Origin: Labilibacter marinus
GTDB lineage: Bacteria; Bacteroidota; Bacteroidia; Bacteroidales; Marinilabiliaceae
Length of the DNA: 64,000 nucleotides
Direction: 5' to 3'
Assembly (NCBI RefSeq): GCF_001659685.2
Contig: NZ_LXYE02000014.1
Span: 1-64,000 of the forward strand
Below, piece by piece: positions 34,816 to 44,275 of the stretch. The notes beneath the pieces were generated by a model that worked only from the letters and a program-made list of their open reading frames with translations, had not been told where the DNA came from and did not search any database. The position numbers were made by a program, and so were the translations under genes. Each line of letters begins with the position of its first letter. Within the stretch, counting starts at the first letter, position 1.

Positions 34816-36855
34816 ATGAAATCATTTAATTTTAGTGCTATCCCATTTGTTCGGCTGTTGATTCCGCTACTAGTAGGCCGATTTGTTTCCGTTTTTATTC
34901 CACTACCATTTCCCGTTAGTTACCTCCTTATACTATTTATTCCCCTTGCTATTGGCTTGATAGTAAAAACACCCAAACGTAAGTACTCCAACCGTAACTT
35001 AGTTGGTTATGTAATTTACTGTGCAGTATTCTTATTGGGACTGTCTAACTCAAAATATTCGGCCTTCAATTCTTCTTTATATGAGCAACAAAAGCTTTAT
35101 CACGCACAGGTACAAGAACTCATCAGAGAAGATAGTTTAAAGCAAAGTCTATTGGTTAGGTGTATGCCTTTTGAGGATAAGCAGACTACATTTTTTGAGG
35201 CTATATTGTATGTGAAGGCAGATAGTGTAAAGCCATTCTTCTTGCCTGGCGATGAGCTGGTATTTGAAACAAAAATTAATGCTTTCACCGAAACGGGAAA
35301 TCCTTATGCCTTTGAATATGCGAGGTACATGGCTATTCGTCAGGTAAAAGGACAGTGTTTTGTGGATGCACGGGATGTGATGCTCTATTCGTCTTCGTGG
35401 AGTTTTAAAAAAGTTTTCTACTCCATCCGTAAAGGAGCAGAAGAGAAATTACGTCAGCTAAACTTAAATAAACGTGAGTTTGGGATAGTATATGCTTTAT
35501 TACTGGGTGATAAAACCATGTTGGAATACGATACAAAAGCTAATTTTTCCAGCGCAGGAGCCATTCATGTATTATCGGTTTCTGGACTTCATGTGGGTAT
35601 TATCTACCTGTTATTAATGGCCTTTGTTGGTCAGATTGGCAAAGGATATAGAGGCACTTTAAAGGTGTTAGTTGTAATATTCGTTTTGTGGATGTATGCT
35701 GCCATTGCAGGTATGTCACCTTCCGTATTTAGGGCTACGATAATGTTTTCGGTATTTGTCATCTCCAAAAGAATCAATCAGCAATACAATATTTATCACT
35801 CTTTGGCTATTGCTGCTTTCATTATTCTAATTATAAACCCGCTCGCCATCATTCATGCAGGATTTTGGTTGAGTTTTTTGGCAGTAGCTTCCATCGTTTA
35901 TTTTTATCCACAAATCAATCACTTATTTTATTTTACAACACCTTGGTTCAAATATATTTGGGCTTTAGTATCTGTTTCATTAGCAGTTCAAATTGGTACG
36001 GTTCCATTTGGTATTTATCTATTTGGATATTTTCCTACTTGGTTTATTGTGGCCAATGTTATGATTGTGCCTATTTTACCCTTTGTGTTGGTGGGTGCTA
36101 TCGTAGTTGTTTTAGTTCCAATGGATTCATTGGTTGTAGAGATGATTGGAGGTGCAGTGGCGAGCTTATTATATTATTTAAGTGAGATAACTGCCTGGAT
36201 AAGTCATCTAAAGTTTGCTAAGTTCACAGCTATTCAACTTCAGTTTTATCAAGTAATTATCTTATATGTTTCAATTGTTTTGTTTATTGTTTGGCAACAT
36301 TTAAAATCAGGTAAATATCTGTTTCGTGCTTTAGTATTCTTCTTTGTGGGTGTTTTTTGTATATCTGCTGTAAGCTTTAAGCGATATCAGGAAGAGATAT
36401 TTACAGTCCATCAAATTAAAGGAAAAACGGCGGTTTCAATAATCAATAAAAGTGCCTGTACCTATTGGGTAAAAGATTCTTTATCTAAGCAAGAGTTTGA
36501 ATACGCTATACTCCCTGTTGCTTTGATGCAAGAATCTTCTGCTTTAAATAGGGTTGAAGTGATGAATGATGTAATAACGCCTATTGTATTTGCTGGCTAT
36601 CGAATACTAATAGTAAGTGATGTGGTGGATTACGAAATAATTCAGGAAGCTGATTATATTGTACTGAGCGCTGGAATTAAAAAATATCAGCTTGAAAATA
36701 TACTGAAGCAGTTATCAGACCAGTATATTATTTTTGATTCTTCGTTTCCGAGATATGCTAGTTTAAAATGGCAAGAGCAACTGGCGGATTATGAATCAGA
36801 AGTTCATTTTGTATCTCTGCATGGTGCTTTTTCATTAAAGTTTGAAGGGAGATGA
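34816..36855 (+). CDS. ComEC/Rec2-family membrane protein without MBL domain
   Basis: 679-residue competence-type membrane channel. N-terminal hydrophobic helices and a DUF4131-like OB-fold region (about 60-200) are followed by the polytopic Competence domain with LLLGDKTMLEYDTKANFSSAGAIHVLSVSGLHVGI (about 228-262, split here by positions). The residues after about 520 are a 150-residue soluble tail that lacks the HxHxDH motif of the metallo-beta-lactamase-like nuclease found in long ComEC. The short form is common in Bacteroidota (from memory). It would move single-stranded DNA across the inner membrane if competence genes are present elsewhere. Confidence 0.88.
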   Translation: MKSFNFSAIPFVRLLIPLLVGRFVSVFIPLPFPVSYLLILFIPLAIGLIVKTPKRKYSNRNLVGYVIYCAVFLLGLSNSKYSAFNSSLYEQQKLYHAQVQELIREDSLKQSLLVRCMPFEDKQTTFFEAILYVKADSVKPFFLPGDELVFETKINAFTETGNPYAFEYARYMAIRQVKGQCFVDARDVMLYSSSWSFKKVFYSIRKGAEEKLRQLNLNKREFGIVYALLLGDKTMLEYDTKANFSSAGAIHVLSVSGLHVGIIYLLLMAFVGQIGKGYRGTLKVLVVIFVLWMYAAIAGMSPSVFRATIMFSVFVISKRINQQYNIYHSLAIAAFIILIINPLAIIHAGFWLSFLAVASIVYFYPQINHLFYFTTPWFKYIWALVSVSLAVQIGTVPFGIYLFGYFPTWFIVANVMIVPILPFVLVGAIVVVLVPMDSLVVEMIGGAVASLLYYLSEITAWISHLKFAKFTAIQLQFYQVIILYVSIVLFIVWQHLKSGKYLFRALVFFFVGVFCISAVSFKRYQEEIFTVHQIKGKTAVSIINKSACTYWVKDSLSKQEFEYAILPVALMQESSALNRVEVMNDVITPIVFAGYRILIVSDVVDYEIIQEADYIVLSAGIKKYQLENILKQLSDQYIIFDSSFPRYASLKWQEQLADYESEVHFVSLHGAFSLKFEGR

Positions 36856-37017
36856 ATTAAAATCTAATAAAACTTATCTATCTGTCACTTGTTAAATGAT
36901 TGTAACCATAGGCTTTAGGCTGTTGATAAGAATTATGGGTGGGGATAGATATTTTTAATTATTATCTTTTAAATTTGCCACGGTTTTCGTATTTCGATTT
37001 AAAGAAAAGAATTAGCG

Positions 37018-38358
37018 ATGAGGATTATTATTGCAGGAGCAGGAGAGGTTGGAACACACGTAGCAAAAATGATGTGTCATGCCAATCACGATGTTATCTT
37101 GATTGATGATGACGAAGAACGTCTACGACAAATAGACGCTCATTTTGATTTAATGACTATTGTAGGGTCGGTTTCTTCTATTGAGGATTTAAAACAAGCT
37201 AATGTTTCGGCATGCGACTTGTTTATTGCCGTTCCGCCATATGAGGAGTTAAGTATCATGTCGGCAATTTTGGCCAAGAAATTGGGTGCCAAAGTTACTA
37301 TTGCCCGCATCAATAATTACGAATATTTATTGCCCGAAAATAAAGAGTTCTTTAAGCAGTTGGGTGTAGATGAGTTAATTTATCCAGAGCAACTGGCTGC
37401 CAAAGAAATTGCTACTTCCTTAAAGCGAGTGGGTATTCGTCAGCAAATAGATTTTTCGGATGGTAAGCTGATACTTTACGCTATAAAAATTAGAGATAAT
37501 GCGCCAATCGTTAATAAAACATTGGCAGAGGTGGCAGAGATGCACCATACTAAATTGTACAATACTGTTGCCATAAGTAGAAATGCCGAAACCATAATTC
37601 CGCGAGGTAACGAATCTTTTCGCCATAACGATTTAGCGTATATATTAACTACGCCAGAGGGCACTAAGCAGGTGATGCAGGATGCAGGCAAAGAGCATTT
37701 TGATGTAAAAAATGTGATGATTCTGGGAGGTAGCCGTATTGGTAAAAAGGTATCGCAACGTTTGGAGGATGGATACAATATTAAGCTGATTGAAATTGAC
37801 CGCGAAAAAAGTACCAAGTTAGCAGATACTTTAGAACATACCTTGGTGATTAATGGTGATGGTAGAAACCTGGAGCTATTAAAGGATGAAGGTATTAAAA
37901 AGATGGATGCCTTTGTGGCTGTAACGGCTAACTCTGAGGTTAATATATTGGCTTGTCAGTTGGCCAAAAAAATGGGTGTTCGAAAAACCGTTGCCGAGGT
38001 TGAAAATATGGATTACATTGACTTGGCAGAAAATATTGGTATTGGAACCCTGATTAATAAAAAGCTGATAGCTGCAAGTTATATCTATCGTTATACAGTA
38101 AAAGCCCGCGTTTCGCATGTGAAATGTTTAATTGCATCCGATGCTGAGGTGTTAGAATTGGTAGCTGGCGAAGGTTCTAAAATTACTAAGGGACGTTTAG
38201 GAGATTTAAAACTACCTAAGGATGTTAATGTAGGCGGTATCATCAGAAACGGTACTACCATTATTGCCACAGGTAATACACAAATTATACCCAATGATAA
38301 AGTGGTGGTGTTTGCCATGCCATCTGGAATCAGAAAAATAGAGAAGATGTTTTTGTAA
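37018..38358 (+). CDS. trkA: Trk potassium uptake regulatory subunit TrkA
   Basis: Cytosolic NAD-binding regulator gating the TrkH potassium channel. 446 residues with two RCK units: GAGEVGTHVAKMM with the acidic IDDDEER (residues about 5-35), a first RCK_C near 140-220, a second Rossmann site ILGGSRIGKKVSQRL...IEIDREKS near 235-265 and a second RCK_C at the end. Length and double-unit structure match E. coli TrkA (458). trkH follows on the same strand after 273 bp containing repeat-like DNA. A -7-like TAAATTTG lies upstream. Confidence 0.96.
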   Translation: MRIIIAGAGEVGTHVAKMMCHANHDVILIDDDEERLRQIDAHFDLMTIVGSVSSIEDLKQANVSACDLFIAVPPYEELSIMSAILAKKLGAKVTIARINNYEYLLPENKEFFKQLGVDELIYPEQLAAKEIATSLKRVGIRQQIDFSDGKLILYAIKIRDNAPIVNKTLAEVAEMHHTKLYNTVAISRNAETIIPRGNESFRHNDLAYILTTPEGTKQVMQDAGKEHFDVKNVMILGGSRIGKKVSQRLEDGYNIKLIEIDREKSTKLADTLEHTLVINGDGRNLELLKDEGIKKMDAFVAVTANSEVNILACQLAKKMGVRKTVAEVENMDYIDLAENIGIGTLINKKLIAASYIYRYTVKARVSHVKCLIASDAEVLELVAGEGSKITKGRLGDLKLPKDVNVGGIIRNGTTIIATGNTQIIPNDKVVVFAMPSGIRKIEKMFL

Positions 38359-38450
38359 GAAAATTTTACGCAGAGTATTGTTTTGATATTCTATGTCTTG
38401 AAGTGAAATTTTGTTAAGTTGTAATCAAACCAAAGTGCTTTTAAGAATAC

Positions 38451-38553
38451 GCTAAACTCGCAAAGGTGTTTTTGCGGCGCCAAAACTGTGTAAATAAAAC
38501 TCTGTGCGCATTTCGGTGATTATCTCTGTGTTCCTCTGTGGTTTAAAAAAATG
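38451..38553. repeat. Dispersed CTCTGTG-type intergenic repeat, copy 2
   Basis: Between trkA and trkH: ACTCGCAAAGGTG...CTCTGTGCGCATTTCGGTGATTATCTCTG (in parts) and TTCCTCTGTGGTTTAAAAAAATGAA. It shares the exact 14-mer TTATCTCTGTGTTC (38520-38533) with 2634-2647 and its CGCAAAG part resembles 7090-7140. Looks like a dispersed non-coding repeat. Confidence 0.6.
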
Positions 38554-38631
38554 AATTCTGGTTTAAGCAGCAATTATTTTGCAAAAGTAAAATAGCGGAG
38601 TAAATTTGCAGCTTTAAAACTATCCTTTTGT

Positions 38632-40083
38632 ATGATAAATGGTCGTATGGTCCTGCTAATAATGGGACTACTTCTGGTTGTTGAAGGTGCATTTATGTTA
38701 CTTTCGTCTGTGGTGGCTGCCATCTATGGTGAATATGATTTGCCATACTTTTTATGGTCAGCATTAATTTGTATTTCTATTGGAGGAGTGCTAAGTGCCA
38801 CAAATTATAAAGCCGAAAAAAATCTAGGTAAACGAGAAGGATACATCATTGTATCAATGGTTTGGGTAGTTTTTTCATTTTTTGGATTGTTACCGTTTTA
38901 TTTAAGTGGAGCAATACCTTCGTTTACCGATGCCTTTTTTGAAACCATGTCTGGTTTTACTACAACAGGTTCTTCTATTTTAAATGATATTGAGGCGCTA
39001 CCACATGGAATACTGTTTTGGAGAAGCCTTATTCAATGGCTTGGAGGAATGGGTATTATCGTATTCTCGCTAGCCATTTTACCTTTGTTGGGAGTGGGAG
39101 GAATGCAGCTGTTTGTTGCCGAAGTTCCTGGTCCTGTGGCTGAAAAACTGAGCCCAAGAATTGCAGATACGGCTAAACGTCTTTGGGTAATTTATGTGTT
39201 ATATACGGTAGTAGAAACCTTATTGCTTTGGGTAGGAGAGATGAATTTATTTGACGCTATCTGCCATTCATTCACCACTATGGCCACGGGAGGATACTCA
39301 ACCAAACAAGCTAGTGTAGCTGCTTATACTTCGCCGTACACGCAATACATTATTATCATCTTTATGTTTATTGCGGGTGCTAACTTTACCCTTTCCTACA
39401 ATGCACTTCATGGTAGAGTGCGCAAGGTTTTTAAGGATGAGGAATTCAGGTATTATTTTGGTTTTGTGATTTTGGTTTCTGTGTTGGTGGCTGGCGTATT
39501 ATATTTCTCTGGTGATGTAAATAACGTTGAGCAAGCTGTTAGAGATGCCTTATTTCAAGTGGTTTCCTTAATTACAACTACGGGATATGCAACGGCAGAT
39601 TATCTGGTCTGGTTTCCTACCTTAAGTATCATCATGTTTATGTTAATGTTTATAGGTGGTAGTGCGGGTTCTACAGGTGGTGGAATTAAAGTGGTACGTA
39701 TAGTACTATTATTAAAAAATGCCTATTTCGAGCTGAAACGTTTAATTCATCCCAATGCAGTTATTCCAGTTCGCTTTAACTCAAAGGCAGTTTCTCCTAC
39801 CATCATTACTAATGTATTGGCATTTATTGTTATATACATGCTAATAGTAGGTGTGAGTATGATTATCATGTCGTTTATGGGGTACGACTTAAATACTTCC
39901 TTGGGTGCCGTTGCTACATGTATTGGTAATATTGGTCCTGGTTTAGGAGAGGTTGGCCCAGCTGCAAACTTTGCTCATATTCCTGATTTTGGTAAGTGGT
40001 TTTTAAGTTTCTTAATGCTTATTGGCCGTTTAGAGATTTTTACCGTTGTATTATTATTCTCACCTCATTTCTGGAAAAATTAA
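38632..40083 (+). CDS. trkH: Trk potassium uptake channel subunit TrkH
   Basis: Polytopic inner-membrane potassium channel subunit, 483 residues. The four selectivity-filter-like repeats are seen: MSGFTTTGSSIL (near 105), FTTMATGGYSTKQ (near 215), TTTGYATADY (near 320) and CIGNIGPGLGEVGP (near 430). GGSAGSTGGGIKVVRI is the family's central signature. It works with TrkA. Length equals E. coli TrkH (483). Confidence 0.97.
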   Translation: MINGRMVLLIMGLLLVVEGAFMLLSSVVAAIYGEYDLPYFLWSALICISIGGVLSATNYKAEKNLGKREGYIIVSMVWVVFSFFGLLPFYLSGAIPSFTDAFFETMSGFTTTGSSILNDIEALPHGILFWRSLIQWLGGMGIIVFSLAILPLLGVGGMQLFVAEVPGPVAEKLSPRIADTAKRLWVIYVLYTVVETLLLWVGEMNLFDAICHSFTTMATGGYSTKQASVAAYTSPYTQYIIIIFMFIAGANFTLSYNALHGRVRKVFKDEEFRYYFGFVILVSVLVAGVLYFSGDVNNVEQAVRDALFQVVSLITTTGYATADYLVWFPTLSIIMFMLMFIGGSAGSTGGGIKVVRIVLLLKNAYFELKRLIHPNAVIPVRFNSKAVSPTIITNVLAFIVIYMLIVGVSMIIMSFMGYDLNTSLGAVATCIGNIGPGLGEVGPAANFAHIPDFGKWFLSFLMLIGRLEIFTVVLLFSPHFWKN

Positions 40084-40284
40084 ATAAATTTCTTAGGTAG
40101 GTTCTATTAAGTTCTTTAATAGAGATGTAAGCCCGTGCTTTAAAGTATAGAATATATGGAGCAAGCAATATTCTTATTTTATGGCGCGTTTATTGATGTA
40201 TACGCTCATGAACTAAACTCTCTAGGCAACGAATTCACCTAATTTATATCTTTTATTAAAAAGGTGTAATTTAATAATAGCTCT

Positions 40285-41046
40285 ATGAAGAACTTAAGTA
40301 AATTTTTAAAGCAGCTTGGAGTTATGCTGTTGATGATAACTCTAGCACTAGGCTCTTTTGCTCAGACAAAATTACCAGCTAATTATAGCATTAAAATAGA
40401 TGTATTGCTTCAGAATAGTCTAGAGGATTATACGGTTTCATTTAATGAGGAAGAGTTTTATATTGAAGCTGGGCAAAATTTTGAAGTAAATAATTTACCT
40501 ACAGGTCGATATCAATTTATTGTTACTGCACAAGGCTACGAAAGTCAGAAGTTAACGATTAGGTTAAAAGATAAGGATATCGTAAAAAACGTTCAACTAC
40601 ATAAGGAAGAATTTACTGTAACATTTTTTGATGATGATGGCTTTTCTGTATTAAAAGAAGATAGGGTTAATTTTGGTCATAGTCCTGTAGCTCCTAAAGT
40701 TCCCAGTAAACACGGTTATACTTTTATTGGTTGGAGTAAAGAGGTTAAGCCGGTGGAGTCAGACGTTTCCTATCTAGCAAGATATAAGAGGAATTCAGAA
40801 AAATCTATGTTAGAATTAAGTTCTATACAAGTATACCCTAATCCTACACGTAATTATATAAATGTAGATTTAAATATGACTAGTTTGGAGACTTTGGTGG
40901 ATATCACAATCGTTGATATTTCGGGGAGTGTAGTTTATCTGGATAAAACGTGTAATGTCAAAAATGTAATTGATGTTAGCGGCTTTTCGTCAGGTATCTA
41001 TTATGTGAAAGTGGCTGATAGGAGTTTTAAAATATTAAAGTTGTAA
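40285..41046 (+). CDS. Small sorted protein with InlB B-repeat-like module
   Basis: 253 residues. Signal peptide about 1-27 (ALGSFA-Q). Residues about 30-110 look like a carboxypeptidase-regulatory beta domain (NLPTGRYQFIVTAQGYESQKLTI). Residues about 112-165 are a single Listeria-Bacteroides repeat (VTFFDDDGFSVL...HGYTFIGWSKE...YLARYK). The last 75 residues are a type IX sorting domain (IQVYPNPTRNYINVDL, SGIYYVKVADRSFKILKL). It would be exported and surface attached. No enzyme motif; adhesion is a guess. Confidence 0.85.
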   Translation: MKNLSKFLKQLGVMLLMITLALGSFAQTKLPANYSIKIDVLLQNSLEDYTVSFNEEEFYIEAGQNFEVNNLPTGRYQFIVTAQGYESQKLTIRLKDKDIVKNVQLHKEEFTVTFFDDDGFSVLKEDRVNFGHSPVAPKVPSKHGYTFIGWSKEVKPVESDVSYLARYKRNSEKSMLELSSIQVYPNPTRNYINVDLNMTSLETLVDITIVDISGSVVYLDKTCNVKNVIDVSGFSSGIYYVKVADRSFKILKL

Positions 41047-41078
41047 TAAGCCCCTGTGTATTACAAGGGCATATGATC

Positions 41079-41855
41079 TTACTCCTTTATATTTTCTCTT
41101 ACTTCAGCTAAAAAGGCTTTCATTCTGTTGGTGTCCTTATCTTCAATAATCGATAAGAGTTCTTTAAGTTTTAGCCTAATACTTTCAACCTGACCACCCG
41201 AAAATGGGTTGAATAGAATTTCAGATAGTAGATAATCATCTTCACTTAACAAACCTTTAGCAATATCAAGATGTTTGCTGAATGTGGTTCCTGGCGCATC
41301 TTGTTTCTTCATGCAAGAGGCAAAAACCAATGATGATGAAAACGGGATGGATAAAGAGTATGCAATAGTTTCATCGTGCTCAATAAAACTATACTCATGA
41401 ATATTTAATCCCAGAGATAAAAAGAAATCCTTAAAAAAAGCTTTGCCTAAGTGGTCGCCTTGTGAGATGATGATGGCATGGTGCTCACGCAATGATTTTA
41501 GGTTACCAAAGGTAGGTCCAAACATAGGGTGGGTAGAAACATAGCGCATGCCTGTTCCTTCATAATACGTTTGAAAATCTGTTTTTACCGAAGAAATATC
41601 TGAAATAATACAGCTTTTAGGAAGGTAAGGAATTACTTCATCGAAAGCAGCTATGGTATACTTTAAAGTAACCGCATTAATTAATAGTTCAGGAGCAAAC
41701 TCAGTAATTTCTTCCAATTTTGTTAAGCGTTGTGTATTAAAAATATACTTCAGCTTTTCAAGGTTTGGGTCGTAAATAGCCACTTCATGGTCTAAGCAAA
41801 GTGCGTCAGTAAGCCATGTGCCCATTTTACCAGCACCCAATATACAGATCTTCAT
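41079..41855 (-). CDS. tyrA: Prephenate dehydrogenase
   Basis: Oxidative decarboxylation of prephenate to 4-hydroxyphenylpyruvate for tyrosine. 258 residues, single domain. Rossmann motif ILGAGKMGTWL at the start, AIYDPN, DISSVKTDF, and HPMFGPTFG with the active-site His in STHPMFGPT. C-terminal helical dimerisation region. Last gene of pheA-aminotransferase-DAHPS/CM-tyrA. A perfect heptanucleotide repeat ends 3 nt before its start codon, which may affect expression. Confidence 0.94.
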   Translation of the reverse strand: MKICILGAGKMGTWLTDALCLDHEVAIYDPNLEKLKYIFNTQRLTKLEEITEFAPELLINAVTLKYTIAAFDEVIPYLPKSCIISDISSVKTDFQTYYEGTGMRYVSTHPMFGPTFGNLKSLREHHAIIISQGDHLGKAFFKDFFLSLGLNIHEYSFIEHDETIAYSLSIPFSSSLVFASCMKKQDAPGTTFSKHLDIAKGLLSEDDYLLSEILFNPFSGGQVESIRLKLKELLSIIEDKDTNRMKAFLAEVRENIKE

Positions 41856-41858
41856 TTC

Positions 41859-41900
41859 GTATCAAGTATCAAGTATCAAGTATCAAGTATCAAGTATCAA
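41859..41900. repeat. Six exact copies of GTATCAA before tyrA
   Basis: 42 bp made of six perfect GTATCAA units (TTGATAC in the sense of tyrA), ending 3 nt before the tyrA ATG. Inverted copies of TTGATAC lie at 41917-41923 and 41938-41944, so the transcript can fold into alternative hairpins. Perfect copies suggest recent slippage. Confidence 0.9.
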
Positions 41901-41951
41901 AACTATCGTAGTAGTCTTGATACTTGTGTCTTATGTCTTGATACTAATTTA

Positions 41952-43031
41952 TTATTGATTCATTATTTTATTCTGACGAGTAACAGATTCTTCGTGAATG
42001 CTTTCGAATAATTTCACTAAGAACTCATCTGATAATCCCAGTTTAGCACCACGTTCTTTACGATTATTCATGATTTCATCGTAACGACGTGTTTGTAAAA
42101 TGGTAATGTTATTCTCTTTTTTGTAAGTACCAATGGCCTCAGAAATTTCCATTCTTCTCTGAAGTGTTTCTAATACATCCGTATCTAACTTGTCAATCTC
42201 CTGACGAAGCTCATCTAAAGTAACCCTTGGTTTCTCTCCAATTTGAGGCTCGCGAAGAACAATTTTATCTGTAATTTCTTTAAGCTCAGTTGGTGTTACT
42301 TGTTGGCTAGCATCACTCCATGCTTTTTCTGGACAACGGTGCGATTCAACCAATAAACCATCAAAACCTAAATCCATCGCTTCTTGAGAAATTTCGTAAA
42401 TCAACTCCGCTTTACCGCTGATGTGAGATGGGTCACAAATGATTGGTAACTCAGGACAACGACGCTTTAATTCAATTGGAATTTGCCACTGTGGGTGATT
42501 ACGATATTTAGTTTTGTCGTAAGTAGAAAATCCTCTATGGATAGCCGCTAATTTTTTAATACCCGCTTGATTAATTCTTTCTAAAGCACCAATCCAAAGC
42601 TCTAAATCTGGGTTAACAGGGTTCTTTACTAATACAGGAATATCTGTGCCTTTAAGCGCATCAGCAATTTCTTGCACTGCAAAAGGGTTAGCAGTTGTAC
42701 GAGCACCTACCCATAAAATATCGATACCATGTTTGATAGCTTCAAAAACGTGATGAGCATTGGCTACTTCAGTTCCAACAAACATGCCTGTTTTTTCCTT
42801 TACTTTTTTAAGCCAAGGTAAGCCAATGGTTCCTACACCTTCAAAAGCTCCTGGACGAGTTCTTGGTTTCCAGATACCAGCTCTAAAAATTTTAAATCCA
42901 GCTTCTGATAATTGAGTCGCAGTATCTAATACTTGCTCTTCTGTTTCGGCGCTACATGGGCCTGCAATCATCCAAGGACGAACTACTTCAAGTCCAGGAA
43001 GGCTAATTTTTTCAAGGTCTAATTTTACCAT
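41952..43031 (-). CDS. DAHP synthase / chorismate mutase fusion
   Basis: Bifunctional shikimate-pathway entry enzyme, 359 residues. Residues about 1-260 form a KDO8P/DAHP synthase barrel (WMIAGPCSAET, AGIWKPRTRPGAFEGVG, DILWVGARTTANPFAVQEIADAL, LVKNPVNPDLELWIGALERI, ICDPSHISG, LVESHRCPEKAWSDASQQV). Residues about 270-359 form an AroQ-type chorismate mutase (LDELRQEIDKLDTDVLETLQRRMEISEAIGTYK in parts). The chorismate mutase part also gives feedback control by prephenate in such fusions (family knowledge). It sits between the aminotransferase and tyrA genes. Confidence 0.95.
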   Translation of the reverse strand: MVKLDLEKISLPGLEVVRPWMIAGPCSAETEEQVLDTATQLSEAGFKIFRAGIWKPRTRPGAFEGVGTIGLPWLKKVKEKTGMFVGTEVANAHHVFEAIKHGIDILWVGARTTANPFAVQEIADALKGTDIPVLVKNPVNPDLELWIGALERINQAGIKKLAAIHRGFSTYDKTKYRNHPQWQIPIELKRRCPELPIICDPSHISGKAELIYEISQEAMDLGFDGLLVESHRCPEKAWSDASQQVTPTELKEITDKIVLREPQIGEKPRVTLDELRQEIDKLDTDVLETLQRRMEISEAIGTYKKENNITILQTRRYDEIMNNRKERGAKLGLSDEFLVKLFESIHEESVTRQNKIMNQ

Positions 43032-43103
43032 CTTATTGCGTTTTTTTGTTCTCTCTAAAGGATGATGACTTATCGTGAAAGTGCTCCATCACTTAAAGTC
43101 ACG

Positions 43104-44273
43104 TTATTTTAATACTAAGCTATTTTTTATTTTCTCTATCGATTCTTTTAAAACGGCTTGCGTGGAACACAACGATATTCTAATGTATCGTTCTCCTTGC
43201 TTACCAAAAATGCTGCCAGGTGTAATAAATACATGCGCATCATTTAAAATAATATCCGATAGTTTTTCGGCAGATTCGGTTTGCTCAGGAATTTTAGCCC
43301 ATATAAACATGCCCGATTGAGTTTTATCGTACTTGCAGTCTAGCATATCCATAATTTCCCAAACCAATTCTCTTCGCTCATAATATTCTTTGTTTACTTC
43401 AGCATACCAGCTTTTATCTAAACTTAAAGCTTTTACCGCTGCTAATTGCAAAGGTTTAAACATGCCGCTATCCATATTACTTTTTACACGTAATATATAC
43501 TGTACAAAGTCCGGGTTAGCAGCAATCATTCCCACGCGCCATCCAGCCATGTTATGCGATTTGCTCAAAGAGTTTAACTCGATGCAAATATCTTTTGCTC
43601 CTTCAATTCTGAAAATACTTAAAGGATTATCATTTAAGATGAAGCTATAAGGATTATCATTACAAATAAGAATGTCGTGCTTTTTACCAAAAGCGACTAG
43701 TTTTTCAAAAAGCTCTAAAGTTGCATTGGCGCCAGTAGGCATGTTAGGGTAATTCACCCACATTAGCTTTACCTTTGATAAGTCCATTTTTTCCAACTTA
43801 TCAAAATCAGGCTGCCAATTTAATTCTTCTTCTAAATCGTAGGTTACCATCTCAGCTTCTACTAAATTAGAAACAGAAGCGTAAGTAGGATAGCCAGGAT
43901 TGGGAACTAATACTTGATCGCCCTTATTTAAAAAGGCCATAGAAATATGCATGATGCCTTCCTTTGATCCCATTAATGGCAATATTTCTTTGGCAGGATC
44001 TAAATCTATTTGAAAGTATGTTTTATACCACTCAGAAAAAGCATTTCTTAACTCAGGAATACCAATGTAACTTTGGTAGCCATGATTACCTTTTGCTGAA
44101 GATGCTTTGTTAAGCTCCTCTAATACTTCTGGATGTGGTGGTCTATCAGGATTTCCGATGCCCAAATTGATAATTTGCATACCTTGTTGACGCATCTCAT
44201 CTATTTCTCTCAATTTTTTTGAGAAGTAGTATTCCTTTACTTCGCTGATGCGATTTGCTGGCTGTATGGACAT
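43104..44273 (-). CDS. Class I/II PLP aminotransferase
   Basis: 389 residues, fold type I. PLP Lys238 in NSLSKSHNMAGWRVG, NYPNMPTGA (Asn near 178-180), DNPY, and the C-terminal RISLCS arginine. N-terminal INLGIGNPDRPPHPEV is typical of LL-diaminopimelate/aspartate-type aminotransferases. Context between pheA and DAHPS/CM suggests transamination of phenylpyruvate and 4-hydroxyphenylpyruvate to Phe and Tyr, or of prephenate. Starts 2 nt after pheA, so translation is probably coupled. Confidence 0.9.
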   Translation of the reverse strand: MSIQPANRISEVKEYYFSKKLREIDEMRQQGMQIINLGIGNPDRPPHPEVLEELNKASSAKGNHGYQSYIGIPELRNAFSEWYKTYFQIDLDPAKEILPLMGSKEGIMHISMAFLNKGDQVLVPNPGYPTYASVSNLVEAEMVTYDLEEELNWQPDFDKLEKMDLSKVKLMWVNYPNMPTGANATLELFEKLVAFGKKHDILICNDNPYSFILNDNPLSIFRIEGAKDICIELNSLSKSHNMAGWRVGMIAANPDFVQYILRVKSNMDSGMFKPLQLAAVKALSLDKSWYAEVNKEYYERRELVWEIMDMLDCKYDKTQSGMFIWAKIPEQTESAEKLSDIILNDAHVFITPGSIFGKQGERYIRISLCSTQAVLKESIEKIKNSLVLK

Positions 44274-44275
44274 GC

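Noticed and set aside
35865-36185. 106-residue frame inside the ComEC-like gene
   Set aside because: Out-of-frame overlap with hydrophobic sequence derived from the real gene.
41047-41078. GCCC/GGGC hairpin between two converging genes as a terminator
   Set aside because: Only 4-5 bp pair and no T-run follows.
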